Positions 1-8,819 of a DNA stretch of 64,000 bases are shown in pieces. A program made the position numbers and the translations under genes. This DNA is from Thermus amyloliquefaciens. GTDB taxonomy: Bacteria > Deinococcota > Deinococci > Deinococcales > Thermaceae. The stretch's first letter is position 1. The number at the start of each line of letters is the position of its first letter. The notes below the pieces were generated by a model. That model ran no database searches. It worked only from the letters and a program-made list of their open reading frames with translations, and was not told where the DNA came from. Where the stretch lies: contig NZ_JQMV01000003.1 of the NCBI RefSeq assembly GCF_000744885.1, forward strand, positions 434,001 through 498,000. Reading direction: 5' to 3'.

Positions 1-403
1 GGCTCATGGAAAGGGTGTCCAAAAGGCTATTTTTTCTCACCGCCGCCAGGATGCCCACGGGGATGCCGAAGACCACGGCCACCAAGGTGGCGGCCAGGGC
101 CAACTCAAAGGTGGCGGGCCAGCGCCTTTTTAGCTCCTCGGCCACGGGGATGGTGGACACGGCGCTGGTGCCCAGGTCCCCGGTGAGAATGTTCCTGACG
201 AAGGTGAAGTACTGGACGTGGAGGGGCTTGTTGAGGCCTAGCTTTTCCCGAAGGGCCGCCAGCTGCTCCGGGGTACCCCGTTCCCCCAGGATGGCCTGGG
301 CGGGGTCGCCGGGGATGAGTTGCAGGAAGAGGAAGACCAAAAGGGTGATCCCGAAAAGCACCGGGATCAGGCCGATGAGTCTTCGCAAAACATAGCTCCA
401 CAT
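1..403 (-). CDS. peptide/nickel-type ABC transporter permease, C-terminus off window
   Basis: This is an inner-membrane permease of the DppB/OppB family, which imports peptides or related solutes together with the binding protein encoded just upstream. The 134 visible codons start at an ATG. They show the family's N-terminus: a first membrane helix at residues 9-27 ending in LIPGDP, a periplasmic stretch with the LREKLGL motif typical of OppB-type proteins, and the start of a second helix near residue 100. The stop codon lies outside the window. It follows the binding-protein gene by 53 nt and is separated from it by a strong hairpin. The substrate cannot be read from this fragment. Confidence 0.88.
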   Translation of the reverse strand, partial: MWSYVLRRLIGLIPVLFGITLLVFLFLQLIPGDPAQAILGERGTPEQLAALREKLGLNKPLHVQYFTFVRNILTGDLGTSAVSTIPVAEELKRRWPATFELALAATLVAVVFGIPVGILAAVRKNSLLDTLSMS

Positions 404-414
404 TTTTTCGCCTC

Positions 415-446
415 AAAAATCCCGGACCCCCCGTAGGGGGTCCGGG
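415..446 (-). terminator. hairpin plus U-tract between binding-protein and permease genes
   Basis: An 11-bp perfect stem (421-431 with 436-446, loop 432-435) is followed on the minus strand by five T residues. It sits between the binding-protein stop and the permease start, so it probably works as a partial terminator that lowers permease expression relative to the binding protein. Confidence 0.75.
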
Positions 447-456
447 GCCCAAGGGC

Positions 457-2040
457 CTAGCGCTTCTCTATGGTTTCAAAGGACTCGGAGCCCAAGGGGC
501 TTGGCACCCAGCCGGAGATGTTCTTGCGCTTGGCCAGGAGGGGCTGGGAGTGGACGATGGGCACGCGCAGGGCCAGGTTGAAGGTGAGCTCGTCCGCCTG
601 TTGGTAGAGGCGCTTGCGCTCCTCGAGGTTCGGGGTGGTGGCGGCCTTGGTGAGGATATCCCCCAGTTCCTTCACGCAGAGGGGCTTCCCGGTGCCGTCA
701 AAGAGGTCGGCGATGGGGCAGGCGAAGTGGGGGTCGTAGAAGTTCTGGGGATCGCCGTAGTCCCCGGTCCAGCCCAGCATGTAGGCCTGGAAGCCGGGGG
801 CCTTCTTCCGGTCCGCCAGGTAGCTGGCCCAGTCCTTGGTCTGGAGCTTAACCCGGATGCCCAGGGCGGAGAGGTCGGCGGCCATGGCCTCGGCGATCTC
901 CTTGGGGGTGGGGAAGTAGGGCCGGGAGACGGGCATGTACCAAAGCTCCAGGTCAAACCCGTTGGGATACCCGGCCTCCGCCAATAGCGCCTTGGCCTTT
1001 TGGGGGTTGAACTCGTAGTCCGTGACCTTGGGAGATTGGAAGGCCTTCATGGAAGGCGGGGTGAAGTGGCCGTCGGTGAGCCCCAGTTTGCCCCAGAAGG
1101 CCTGGACGATGGCCTTCTTGTTGATGGCCATGGCGATGGCCTGCCTGACCCGAGGGTCGGAGAGGGGTTTGTGGGAGGGGTTCAGGGCCAAATAGCCCAC
1201 GTTGAAGGAGGGGCGGAAGACCGCGTCCAGGTTGCGGTCCGCCTCGAGGTCCTTGAGGTTGGCGGGCGGAATGTCGGTGGTGAAGTCAATGGTCCCCGCC
1301 TTCAGGGCCGCCAGACGGGCGGCGGGGTCCTTGATGACCCGGAAGACCACCCGGTCCACCTTAGGGAAGCCCTTTTTCCAGTAGGTGGGGTTCTTTTCCA
1401 GGACCACCTGTTCCCCAGGCCGCCACTCCACCAGGCGGAAGGGCCCCGTGCCCACGGCGCTCCCCGTGGGGGAGCCGTACTTGGCCCCGTCCTTCTTTAT
1501 GGCGGCGGGGCTTGCGATGCCGAAGTAGCCGGAGCCGATGGCGGCGGGGAAGGCGGGGAAGGGTTGGTTAAGGACGAAGCGGATGGTGTACTTGTCCACC
1601 ACCTGGACTTCTTTGAGGATGGAGCCGGGGTCGCCCTTGAAGCCGCCGAAGAGCTCGGGCCAGATCTCGTAGCGGGCGGCGGCGTCAATGCGGGTGGGGT
1701 TCTTGGGGTCCCACCAGCGCTCCACGTTAAACTTCACCGCCTCCGCATCCAGCTCGGTGCCGTCTTGGAACTTCACCCCTTGGCGCAGGCGGAAGGTCCA
1801 GACCTTGCCGTCTTGGGAGCTGAACCAGCTGGTGGCCAGGCCCGCGGTCACCTCGGTGGAGCCCGGCTTGAAATCCACCAGGGTGTCGTAGATCTGCCGC
1901 TGCACGTAGATGGAGATGCCGTCGGTGATGTTGCCCGGCTCGAGGCTCACCGGCTCCCCGTTGGCGCCAAAAACCAAGGTCTTTTGGGCAAAACCCAGGC
2001 CCAAAGCGACCAGTAAACCCAGCAAGATTTTTCTCTTCAT
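457..2040 (-). CDS. ABC transporter substrate-binding protein, family 5 (peptide/nickel type)
   Basis: This is a 527-aa periplasmic solute-binding protein of the SBP_bac_5 (DppA/OppA) family that delivers its ligand to the permease encoded downstream. Residues 1-19 (MKRKILLGLLVALGLGFAQ) form a signal peptide. The mature part has family hallmarks such as YDTLVDF, the GTGPFRLVEW block and the DPRVRQAIAMAINK block. The ATG at 2040 was chosen because AAAGGAG lies 5 nt upstream and the signal peptide begins there; a 23-codon longer reading frame has neither. A promoter and a palindrome lie just upstream. The ligand is not evident from the sequence. Confidence 0.9.
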   Translation of the reverse strand: MKRKILLGLLVALGLGFAQKTLVFGANGEPVSLEPGNITDGISIYVQRQIYDTLVDFKPGSTEVTAGLATSWFSSQDGKVWTFRLRQGVKFQDGTELDAEAVKFNVERWWDPKNPTRIDAAARYEIWPELFGGFKGDPGSILKEVQVVDKYTIRFVLNQPFPAFPAAIGSGYFGIASPAAIKKDGAKYGSPTGSAVGTGPFRLVEWRPGEQVVLEKNPTYWKKGFPKVDRVVFRVIKDPAARLAALKAGTIDFTTDIPPANLKDLEADRNLDAVFRPSFNVGYLALNPSHKPLSDPRVRQAIAMAINKKAIVQAFWGKLGLTDGHFTPPSMKAFQSPKVTDYEFNPQKAKALLAEAGYPNGFDLELWYMPVSRPYFPTPKEIAEAMAADLSALGIRVKLQTKDWASYLADRKKAPGFQAYMLGWTGDYGDPQNFYDPHFACPIADLFDGTGKPLCVKELGDILTKAATTPNLEERKRLYQQADELTFNLALRVPIVHSQPLLAKRKNISGWVPSPLGSESFETIEKR

Positions 2041-2066
2041 AGCGCTCCTTTCCGGGGTGTTCCCCT

Positions 2067-2109
2067 TTGGTCCGGACCAAGTATAAAGCGCTCCCTTACG
2101 GGAGCGCAA
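2067..2109 (-). promoter_or_regulatory. promoter and 14-bp palindrome upstream of the family 5 binding protein
   Basis: On the minus strand TTGCGC (2104-2109) and TATACT (2080-2085) are 18 nt apart. A perfect 14-bp palindrome, TTGGTCCGGACCAA (2067-2080), begins right at the -10 box and covers the expected transcription start. That is a typical position for a repressor operator. The protein that would bind it is unknown. Confidence 0.55.
2088..2107 (-). terminator. intrinsic terminator of the liv operon
   Basis: An 8-bp GC-rich stem (2088-2095 with 2100-2107) reads with a GTAA loop on the minus strand and is followed by TTTATAC. It lies 20 nt after the livF stop. The same bases contain part of the promoter of the next gene. 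Confidence 0.6.
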
Positions 2110-2127
2110 GCCCAGGTATCCGGCGCC

Positions 2128-2837
2128 CTAGCCCTCCCCCAGGTAGGCCTTCTGCACCTCGGGGTTTTGCGCCAGGTCGCGGGCCGGGCCTTCCAGGGTG
2201 ATCTCCCCGGTGGCCAGCACATACCCGCGATGGGCGATCTGCAGGGCCAGGCGGGCGTTTTGCTCCACCAGCAAGATGGTGCGCCCTTCCCGGTTGAGCT
2301 TCTGGATGATCTCAAAGATGAAGTCCACCAGCACGGGGGCGAGGCCCATGGAGGGCTCGTCCATGAGGAGGATCTTGGGGTTTTGCATCAGGGCCCGGCC
2401 GATGGCCAGCATCTGCTGTTCCCCCCCGGAAAGGGTGCCTCCTTTTTGGGAACGGCGCTCGTAGAGCCGGGGGAAGAGGGCGAAGACCTCCTCCTTGCGC
2501 TCTTTCACCACCTTGCGGTCGTTTTCCAGGTAGGCCCCGATCTCCAGGTTCTCCTCCACGGTGAGGCGGGGGAAGATCTTCCGGCCCTCGGGCACGTGGC
2601 CTACCCCCAGGGCCACGATCTGGTGGGCGGGGAGGCGGTGGATGGGTCTTCCCTGGAAGCGCACCTCCCCCTGCCGGGGCCTTACCAGGCCGCTGATGGT
2701 GCGCAAGGTGGTGCTCTTGCCGGCCCCGTTGGAGCCGATGAGGGTCACGATCTCCCCCTCCTCCACCCTCAAGGAGATGCCCTTTAGGGCGTGGATGTGG
2801 CCGTAGTAGGTGTGGACATCCCGCAGCTCCAGGAGGC

Positions 2838-2841
<4 letters not shown>
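2128..2841 (-). CDS. livF: branched-chain amino-acid ABC transporter ATPase LivF
   Basis: One of the two cytoplasmic ATPases of the high-affinity branched-chain amino-acid importer. The 237-aa protein has Walker A GSNGAGKST (36-44), the signature LSGGEQQ (137-143) and Walker B ILLMDE (157-162), and the shorter length of LivF compared with LivG. Its ATG overlaps the livG stop by 4 nt, so the two are translationally coupled. It is the last gene of the five-gene liv operon and is followed by a terminator. Confidence 0.95.
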
Positions 2842-3613
<772 letters not shown>

Positions 3614-3617
<4 letters not shown>

Positions 3618-4945
3618 GCTCCCTCCTCCATCTCCGCCCGGTGGCGTTTCTCGGGGATGAGGCCTTCCGGGCGGAAGATCATCATCAAGACCAGGATCAG
3701 GCCGAAGACCAGGCGCTCGTACTTGGCGGGGTCCACCTGGTTGGGGATCTGGGGGAGGCTGGTGCGCACGAACTCGCTGAAGGTCTTGAGCACGTCCAGG
3801 TTCAGGATGGTGAGGGCTGCCGCCCCCAGGATAGCCCCGGGGATGGAACCCATTCCCCCCAGGATCACCATGCCCAGGATGGTGATGGAGGCCAGGAGGG
3901 TGAAGGACTCGGGGGAGACGAAGGTGCGCTGGGCGGCGAAGATCACCCCCATCACCCCGGAGAAGGCGGCCCCGGTCATGAAGGCCAGGAGCTTGGTGGG
4001 GAGGAGGGGGATGCCCATGGAGCGGGCGGCGATCTCGTCCTCCCGGATGGCCACCCAGGCCCGGCCAAAGCGGGAGTTGGCCAGGTTCAGGTTCACCAGC
4101 ACCACCAGGCCGATCATCAGGAGCACCAGGAGGTAGAAGAAAAGCTGGTAGTCCGTGGTCTGGTCCAGGCGCACGCCCAGGCTTGCCATCAGCTCCCGGA
4201 ACCAGTCGATGGGGGGGCGCTGCACGGGGGTGATCCCCTGGGGGCCGTTGGTGAAGTTGATGGGGTGGTCCAGGTTGTTGGCCAGGATGCGGACCACTTC
4301 CCCCAGGCCCAGGGTGACGATGGCCAAATAGTCCCCCCGCAAGCGCAAGGCGGGCAGGCCGATGAGGAGGCCGGTGAGGGCGGTGGTGACGATGGCGATG
4401 CCCATGAAGAGGTACATGTACTCGCCGGGCAAGGGGAAGTTCCCCTGCATGAAGTTCTTGGCCTGCTCGGAGCCGAAGATGGCCCAGGTGTAGGCTCCCA
4501 CGGCGAAGAAGGCGGCGTAGCCCAGGTCCAATAGGCCCGCCATCCCCACCACCACGTTGAGCCCCAAGGCCATGGCCGCATAGATGCCGATCTGGATGCC
4601 CAGCTCAAAGATGAAGGTATTGGCGAAGCCCGCCAGGGGCACGCTGAGGAGGAGGATGGCCAGGCTTAGGAGGGCCCGCACCCAGGTGGGGATCCGGGGG
4701 AGGGTGGTGAGGGCCACCAGGATGCCCACCAGGCCGATAAGCCCCAAGGTGTTCCCCGAGCGCATAAGGCCCAGGGTGAAGGCCAGGGTGAGGAGGGCCA
4801 GATTCAGGGTGCGCGCCTGGGGAGCGAGCCGGGCGAAGGCGGCCACCGCCAGGGCCCCTAGGCCGAAGAGGTTGGCCAGGGCCCCCGGGGCCAAAAAGAC
4901 CAGGGCCAGGTAGGCCAGGCTGAGGAGGAAGGCGAGGGCGCTCAT
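3614..4945 (-). CDS. livM: branched-chain amino-acid ABC transporter permease LivM
   Basis: A membrane subunit of the branched-chain amino-acid importer, 443 aa. The first 130 residues are a series of hydrophobic helices that precede the conserved LivM core, which includes GLLDLGYAAFFAVGAY, GLPALRLRGDYLAIVTLG and the cytoplasmic loop REDEIAARSMGI that couples to the ATPases. The C-terminus RPEGLIPEKR is typical. Four-base overlaps on both sides tie it to livH and livG. Confidence 0.94.
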
Positions 4946-5910
4946 ACTTTCTCCTTGACCACCTGCCCCAAGAGGCCTTGGGGCCTAACCAGGAGGATGA
5001 AGATCAGGATGAGGAAGGCCACCACGTCCTTGTACTCGGTGCCGAAGTTTCCGTTTGTCAGAATGGGCAGGTAGGTACCGAAGAAGTTTTCCAGCTGGCC
5101 CAGCACCAGCCCGCCCACCATGGCCCCGGGGATGTTGCCGATGCCCCCCAAAACGGCGGCGGTGAAGGCCTTGACGCCGGGCAGGAAGCCCACGTAGGGG
5201 GTGATGGTGGTGTACTGCAGGGCGAAGAGCACCCCGGCCACACCCCCCAGGGAGCCCCCGATCAGGAAGGTGCGGGAGATGATGCGGTCGGGGTCAATGC
5301 CCATGAGGCTGGCGGTGGAGAGGTCCTGGGCCACGGCGCGGATGGCCACCCCCAGCTTGGTGCGGTTCACCAGGTAGGTGAGGCCCAGCAGCATGAGGAT
5401 GGAAACCCCCATGAGGATGAAGGACTTGCTCTGGGCGAAGATGGCCCCACCGAAGAGCTCCACCGAGCCCTCCAGGTCTTCCACGGTGCGCATGCGCAGG
5501 AAGAACTCGTTGTGCCAAAGGCCCTCGAGGAGGCGGACCAGGTCCTGGAGGATGAAGGAAACCCCGATGGCGGTGATGAGGGGAACCAGCCGGTTGGTGG
5601 TGCCCCGCTTGCGCAAGGGGCGGTAGGCGAAGCGCTCCACCAAAATGGCGGTGATCCCCGCCACCACCCCGCCCAGGACCAGGGCGATAAAAAGGAGGAG
5701 AAGGCCATTTCCCACCTGAGGGGCTAGGTAGCGGAAGACCTCCACCCCCACCACCGCCCCGATCATGAAGATCTCGGAGTGGGCGAAGTTGATGAGTTCC
5801 AAGACGCCGTAGACCATGGTGTACCCCAGGGCCACCATGGCGTAGACGAAACCCAGGATAAGCCCGTCAAAGATCACCTGGGGCAACAGGGCTAGGATCT
5901 GCTCCAGCAA
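4942..5910 (-). CDS. livH: branched-chain amino-acid ABC transporter permease LivH
   Basis: The partner permease of LivM, 322 aa. It begins with the typical LivH helix (GFVYAMVALGYTMVYGVLELINFAHSE in the first 50 residues) and ends RPQGLLGQ. It starts with TTG at 5910, supported by AAAGGAGG 6 nt upstream; no ATG lies nearby. The stop overlaps the livM ATG. A 14-bp stem-loop separates it from the binding-protein gene upstream. Confidence 0.94.
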   Translation of the reverse strand: MLEQILALLPQVIFDGLILGFVYAMVALGYTMVYGVLELINFAHSEIFMIGAVVGVEVFRYLAPQVGNGLLLLFIALVLGGVVAGITAILVERFAYRPLRKRGTTNRLVPLITAIGVSFILQDLVRLLEGLWHNEFFLRMRTVEDLEGSVELFGGAIFAQSKSFILMGVSILMLLGLTYLVNRTKLGVAIRAVAQDLSTASLMGIDPDRIISRTFLIGGSLGGVAGVLFALQYTTITPYVGFLPGVKAFTAAVLGGIGNIPGAMVGGLVLGQLENFFGTYLPILTNGNFGTEYKDVVAFLILIFILLVRPQGLLGQVVKEKV

Positions 5911-5929
5911 GCTGCCTCCTTTCTCCGGG

Positions 5930-5961
5930 CCAAGGGGGTGGCCCTAAGGCCACCCCCTTGG
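5930..5961 (-). terminator. 14-bp stem-loop between livJ and livH
   Basis: A perfect 14-bp stem (5930-5943 with 5948-5961, loop 5944-5947) starts 14 nt after the livJ stop. There is no U-tract, so it may act by protecting the livJ message or by partial attenuation rather than as a full terminator. Confidence 0.6.
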
Positions 5962-5975
5962 TGGGGAATGCCCAA

Positions 5976-7148
5976 CTACTTCGAGCCTGGGGCGGCCATC
6001 TCGATGACGCGGATCAGCTTGTTGTCCGCCCAGTTGCCGGTGGAGGCCACCTGCATGACAAAGTACTTGGCCTTCTTGTTGTCGCCCTTGTCGTCAAACT
6101 CGATGGTGCCGGTCAGGCCTTCCATCTTCACCTGGCGCACCGCCTGGGCCACCTGCTCCCGGGTGGGCTTCTTGCCGCCCGCGGCCTTGATGGCGTTCTC
6201 CAAGGCGGCGAGGATCACGTTGGCGGAGTCATAGGCGTAGATGCCGAAGCCCTCCATGTCCTTGCCGTACTTCTGCTTGAAGCGTTGGGCCACGGCCTTG
6301 GCCTTGGGGAAGGCGGAAACCGGGCCGGCCACCGTGGTGTAGAAGGTGCCGGCGGCGTTCTGCGCCCCGGCCAGGCGCAGGAACTCGCTGGAGTCAAGCC
6401 CGTCCCCGCCCATGAGCCGGGTCTTGACCCCCCGCTCGCGGAGTTGCTTCACGAAGGGGCCGATCTGGCTGTAGATCCCGCCGAAGTAGATGAGCTCGGG
6501 CACGGGCCGGGCCGCCCGGATCTGGTTGATGATGGGTACGAAGTTGGAGGTTTCCTCGGTGCCCACGAAGGCCACCGCCTTGCCGCCCAGGGCCTCGAGG
6601 CGCTTCTTGAACTCCTCCGCCAGGCCCTGGCCGTAGGCGGTCTTGTCGTGGATGACGAAGACGTTCCTCACCTTGAGGTTTTTGAAGGCGTACTCGGCGC
6701 CCACGGGTCCCTGCACGTCGTCGCGCCCGCAGATGCGGTTCACGTTGGGGAGCTTGCGGTCGGTGACCCGGGGGTTGGTGTTGGCGGGGGAGACCATGAC
6801 CAGGTTCACCCGGGCGTACACCTCGCTGGAGGGGATGGCCACGCCGGAGTTCAGGTGGCCCACCACCCCCAGGATGTCGGGGTCGTTGATGATGCGGTTG
6901 GCGTTGGCCACGCCCACGTCGGGGTTGGCCTGGTCGTCGTAGGGCACCAGGACAAGGTCAAAGCCCAAGGCTTTGAACTTGGCCTTGGCCTCCTCAATGG
7001 CCAGCTCCGCCCCCAGCTTGATCTGCTCCCCCAGGGCGGCCTGGGGGCCGGAAAGGGGGGACTGGGTGGCGATCTTGATGACGTTGGCCTGGCCCAGGGC
7101 CATACCCAGGGCGGCCACACCTGCTACCAGCATCCCGATTTTCCTCAT
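5976..7148 (-). CDS. livJ: branched-chain amino-acid ABC transporter binding protein LivJ/LivK
   Basis: A 390-aa periplasmic receptor for branched-chain amino acids (Peripla_BP_6 family). A signal peptide occupies about residues 1-19 (MRKIGMLVAGVAALGMALG). The mature part starts with IKIATQSPLSGPQAALGEQ, the usual start of the ligand-binding lobe, and later has VVGHLNSGVAIPSSEVY, a conserved ligand-contact region. AAGGAGG lies upstream of the ATG. It is the first gene of livJHMGF, with a consensus-like promoter upstream. Confidence 0.93.
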   Translation of the reverse strand: MRKIGMLVAGVAALGMALGQANVIKIATQSPLSGPQAALGEQIKLGAELAIEEAKAKFKALGFDLVLVPYDDQANPDVGVANANRIINDPDILGVVGHLNSGVAIPSSEVYARVNLVMVSPANTNPRVTDRKLPNVNRICGRDDVQGPVGAEYAFKNLKVRNVFVIHDKTAYGQGLAEEFKKRLEALGGKAVAFVGTEETSNFVPIINQIRAARPVPELIYFGGIYSQIGPFVKQLRERGVKTRLMGGDGLDSSEFLRLAGAQNAAGTFYTTVAGPVSAFPKAKAVAQRFKQKYGKDMEGFGIYAYDSANVILAALENAIKAAGGKKPTREQVAQAVRQVKMEGLTGTIEFDDKGDNKKAKYFVMQVASTGNWADNKLIRVIEMAAPGSK

Positions 7149-7187
7149 ACGTACCTCCTTAAGCGCACGCGTTCACGTTGCGGCCCC

Positions 7188-7218
7188 ATTCTAAGGGGGG
7201 GGTACCGGTTCTTGTCAA
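7188..7218 (-). promoter_or_regulatory. livJ operon promoter
   Basis: On the minus strand a perfect -35 TTGACA (7213-7218) is followed after 19 nt by TAGAAT (7188-7193); TTAGAA, one base further upstream, gives 18 nt. The livJ ATG is about 40 nt downstream. Confidence 0.6.
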
Positions 7219-7254
7219 TGCCCCCTCGTAACTTTATGCCCGACCCATGGGTCA

Positions 7255-7280
7255 GCCCCTCCCCCTCCGGGGGGAGGGGC
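7255..7280 (-). terminator. glnA hairpin terminator candidate
   Basis: An 11-bp G/C stem (7255-7265 with 7270-7280) lies 13 nt after the glnA stop on the minus strand. No U-run follows, so termination strength is uncertain. A 12-bp palindrome GACCCATGGGTC lies just beyond. Confidence 0.5.
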
Positions 7281-7293
7281 GCCATACCCACCC

Positions 7294-8634
7294 TCAGTAC
7301 GTGGCCAGGTACTGGTCCAGCTCCCACTGGTGGACCGTGACCCGGTAGTCGTCCCACTCCATCTGCTTGGCCTGGAGGAAGTGGGTGTAGACGTGCTCCC
7401 CCAGGGCCTCGCGGATCACCGGGTCCTTCTTCAGGGCCTCGAGGGCCTCCCTGAGGGTCCCGGGGAGCTCGCGGATCTTGTGTTTCCGCCTTTCCCGCAC
7501 GCTCATCTGGTAGATGTTGCGCTGGATGGGGGGCGGGGGCAGGAGCTTGCGCTCAATCCCGTCGATGGCGGCGGCGGCCATGACCGCCAGGGCCAGGTAG
7601 GGGTTGGCGGAAGGATCGGGCATCCTAAGCTCCGCCCGGGTGCCCACGCCCCTGCGGGCGGGCACCCGGATCATGGCCGAGCGGTTGGCCGCCGACCAGG
7701 CGATGTTGGTGGGGGCCTCGTACCCGGGGGTGAGGCGCTTGTAGGAGTTCACCAGGGGGTTGGTGATGGCCACCATGCCCTCCGCGTGCTCCAGGAGGCC
7801 GGCGATGAAGTGGAGGGCGGTCTTGGAAAGCTGGTACTCGGCCTTGGGATCATAGAAGGCGTTTTCCCCATTCTTGAAGAGGGAGAGGTGGGTGTGCATG
7901 CCGCTGCCGTTGATCCCCCGGATGGGCTTGGGCAGGAAGGTGGCGTGGAGGCCGTGGTTTAGAGCCACCTTCTTCACCACCCACTTGAAGGTGGCGATGT
8001 TGTCGGCGGTGGTGAGGGCGTCCGCGTACTTGAAGTCGATCTCGTGCTGCCCCGGGGCCACCTCGTGGTGGGAGGCCTCGATCTCAAAGCCCATGGCCAC
8101 CAGGATGTTCACCATGTCCCGCCGGGCCTCCTCCCCCTTGTCGATGGGGGCCAGGTCGAAGTAGCCCGCCCGGTCATGGGTCTCCACGGTGGGAAGCCCC
8201 TCCGGGGTTCTGAGGAAGAGGAAGAACTCCGGCTCGGGCCCGGCGTACATGGTGTCAAAGCCTAGCTTCTTAAGGCGCTCCACCTGGCGCTTCAACACGT
8301 ACCGGGGATCCCCCTCAAAGGGACGGCCATCGGGGTAAGCCACATCGCAGATGAGCCGGGCCACCCGGCCCCGCCCGGGGTCTTCCAGGGCCTCGGGCAG
8401 GATGACGAAGGTGTTGTAGTCCGGCTTGAGGAGCATGTCCGACTCCTCGATGCGGGTGAAGCCCTCAATGGAGGAGCCGTCAAACATGATCTCCCCGTCC
8501 AAGGCCTTCTCAAACTGGGACTCGGGGATCTCCACGTTCTTCACCACGCCCAGGATGTCGGTGATCTGGAGCCTGAGGAACTTGACCTTCTCCGCCTTGA
8601 GCGCCTTGAGGATCTCCGCCTTGGTGTACGCCAT
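7294..8634 (-). CDS. glnA: glutamine synthetase, type I
   Basis: Makes glutamine from glutamate, ammonia and ATP in the cytoplasm. The 446-aa length fits the GSI-alpha type. Visible family motifs are [10 protein letters not shown], the ammonium/metal site block [25 protein letters not shown] and the substrate loop NRSAMIRVP. The ATG at 8634 ([10 protein letters not shown]) is used because GGGAGG precedes it and the family starts there; a longer frame up to 8748 runs through the promoter and is not supported. The adenylylation loop of GSI-beta is not obvious. Confidence 0.95.
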   Translation of the reverse strand: MAYTKAEILKALKAEKVKFLRLQITDILGVVKNVEIPESQFEKALDGEIMFDGSSIEGFTRIEESDMLLKPDYNTFVILPEALEDPGRGRVARLICDVAYPDGRPFEGDPRYVLKRQVERLKKLGFDTMYAGPEPEFFLFLRTPEGLPTVETHDRAGYFDLAPIDKGEEARRDMVNILVAMGFEIEASHHEVAPGQHEIDFKYADALTTADNIATFKWVVKKVALNHGLHATFLPKPIRGINGSGMHTHLSLFKNGENAFYDPKAEYQLSKTALHFIAGLLEHAEGMVAITNPLVNSYKRLTPGYEAPTNIAWSAANRSAMIRVPARRGVGTRAELRMPDPSANPYLALAVMAAAAIDGIERKLLPPPPIQRNIYQMSVRERRKHKIRELPGTLREALEALKKDPVIREALGEHVYTHFLQAKQMEWDDYRVTVHQWELDQYLATY

Positions 8635-8696
8635 TTTTGGCCTCCCTGCCCTGCTGGGTCCCGGGATTCGCCCGTTTTCCCCAGCAGATTGCGCAA

Positions 8697-8726
8697 AGTG
8701 TACGGCAAGTATATGCACATTGTCAA
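8697..8726 (-). promoter_or_regulatory. glnA promoter
   Basis: TTGACA (8721-8726) and TACACT (8697-8702) on the minus strand are 18 nt apart, about 60 nt upstream of the glnA ATG. Confidence 0.7.
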
Positions 8727-8734
8727 GGTAATAT

Positions 8735-8749
8735 GGTGCATCTTGCACC
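8735..8749. promoter_or_regulatory. inverted repeat GGTGCA-TCT-TGCACC upstream of glnA
   Basis: A perfect 6-3-6 inverted repeat lies 8 bp upstream of the glnA -35 box and between glnA and the divergent nucleotidase gene. The position suits a regulator site. The binding protein is unknown. Confidence 0.4.
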
Positions 8750-8819
8750 CTAGGCGGGCTCGAGGGCCTTGACCCTAACCTGACCGTCCCTTGGGTAGAC
8801 TGGAGCCTGGAGGTCGGGT

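Noticed and set aside
5958-7340. 460-aa plus-strand frame opposite livJ
   Set aside because: It is a typical GC-rich shadow, with low-complexity Gly/His/Val composition, and mirrors the real livJ gene.
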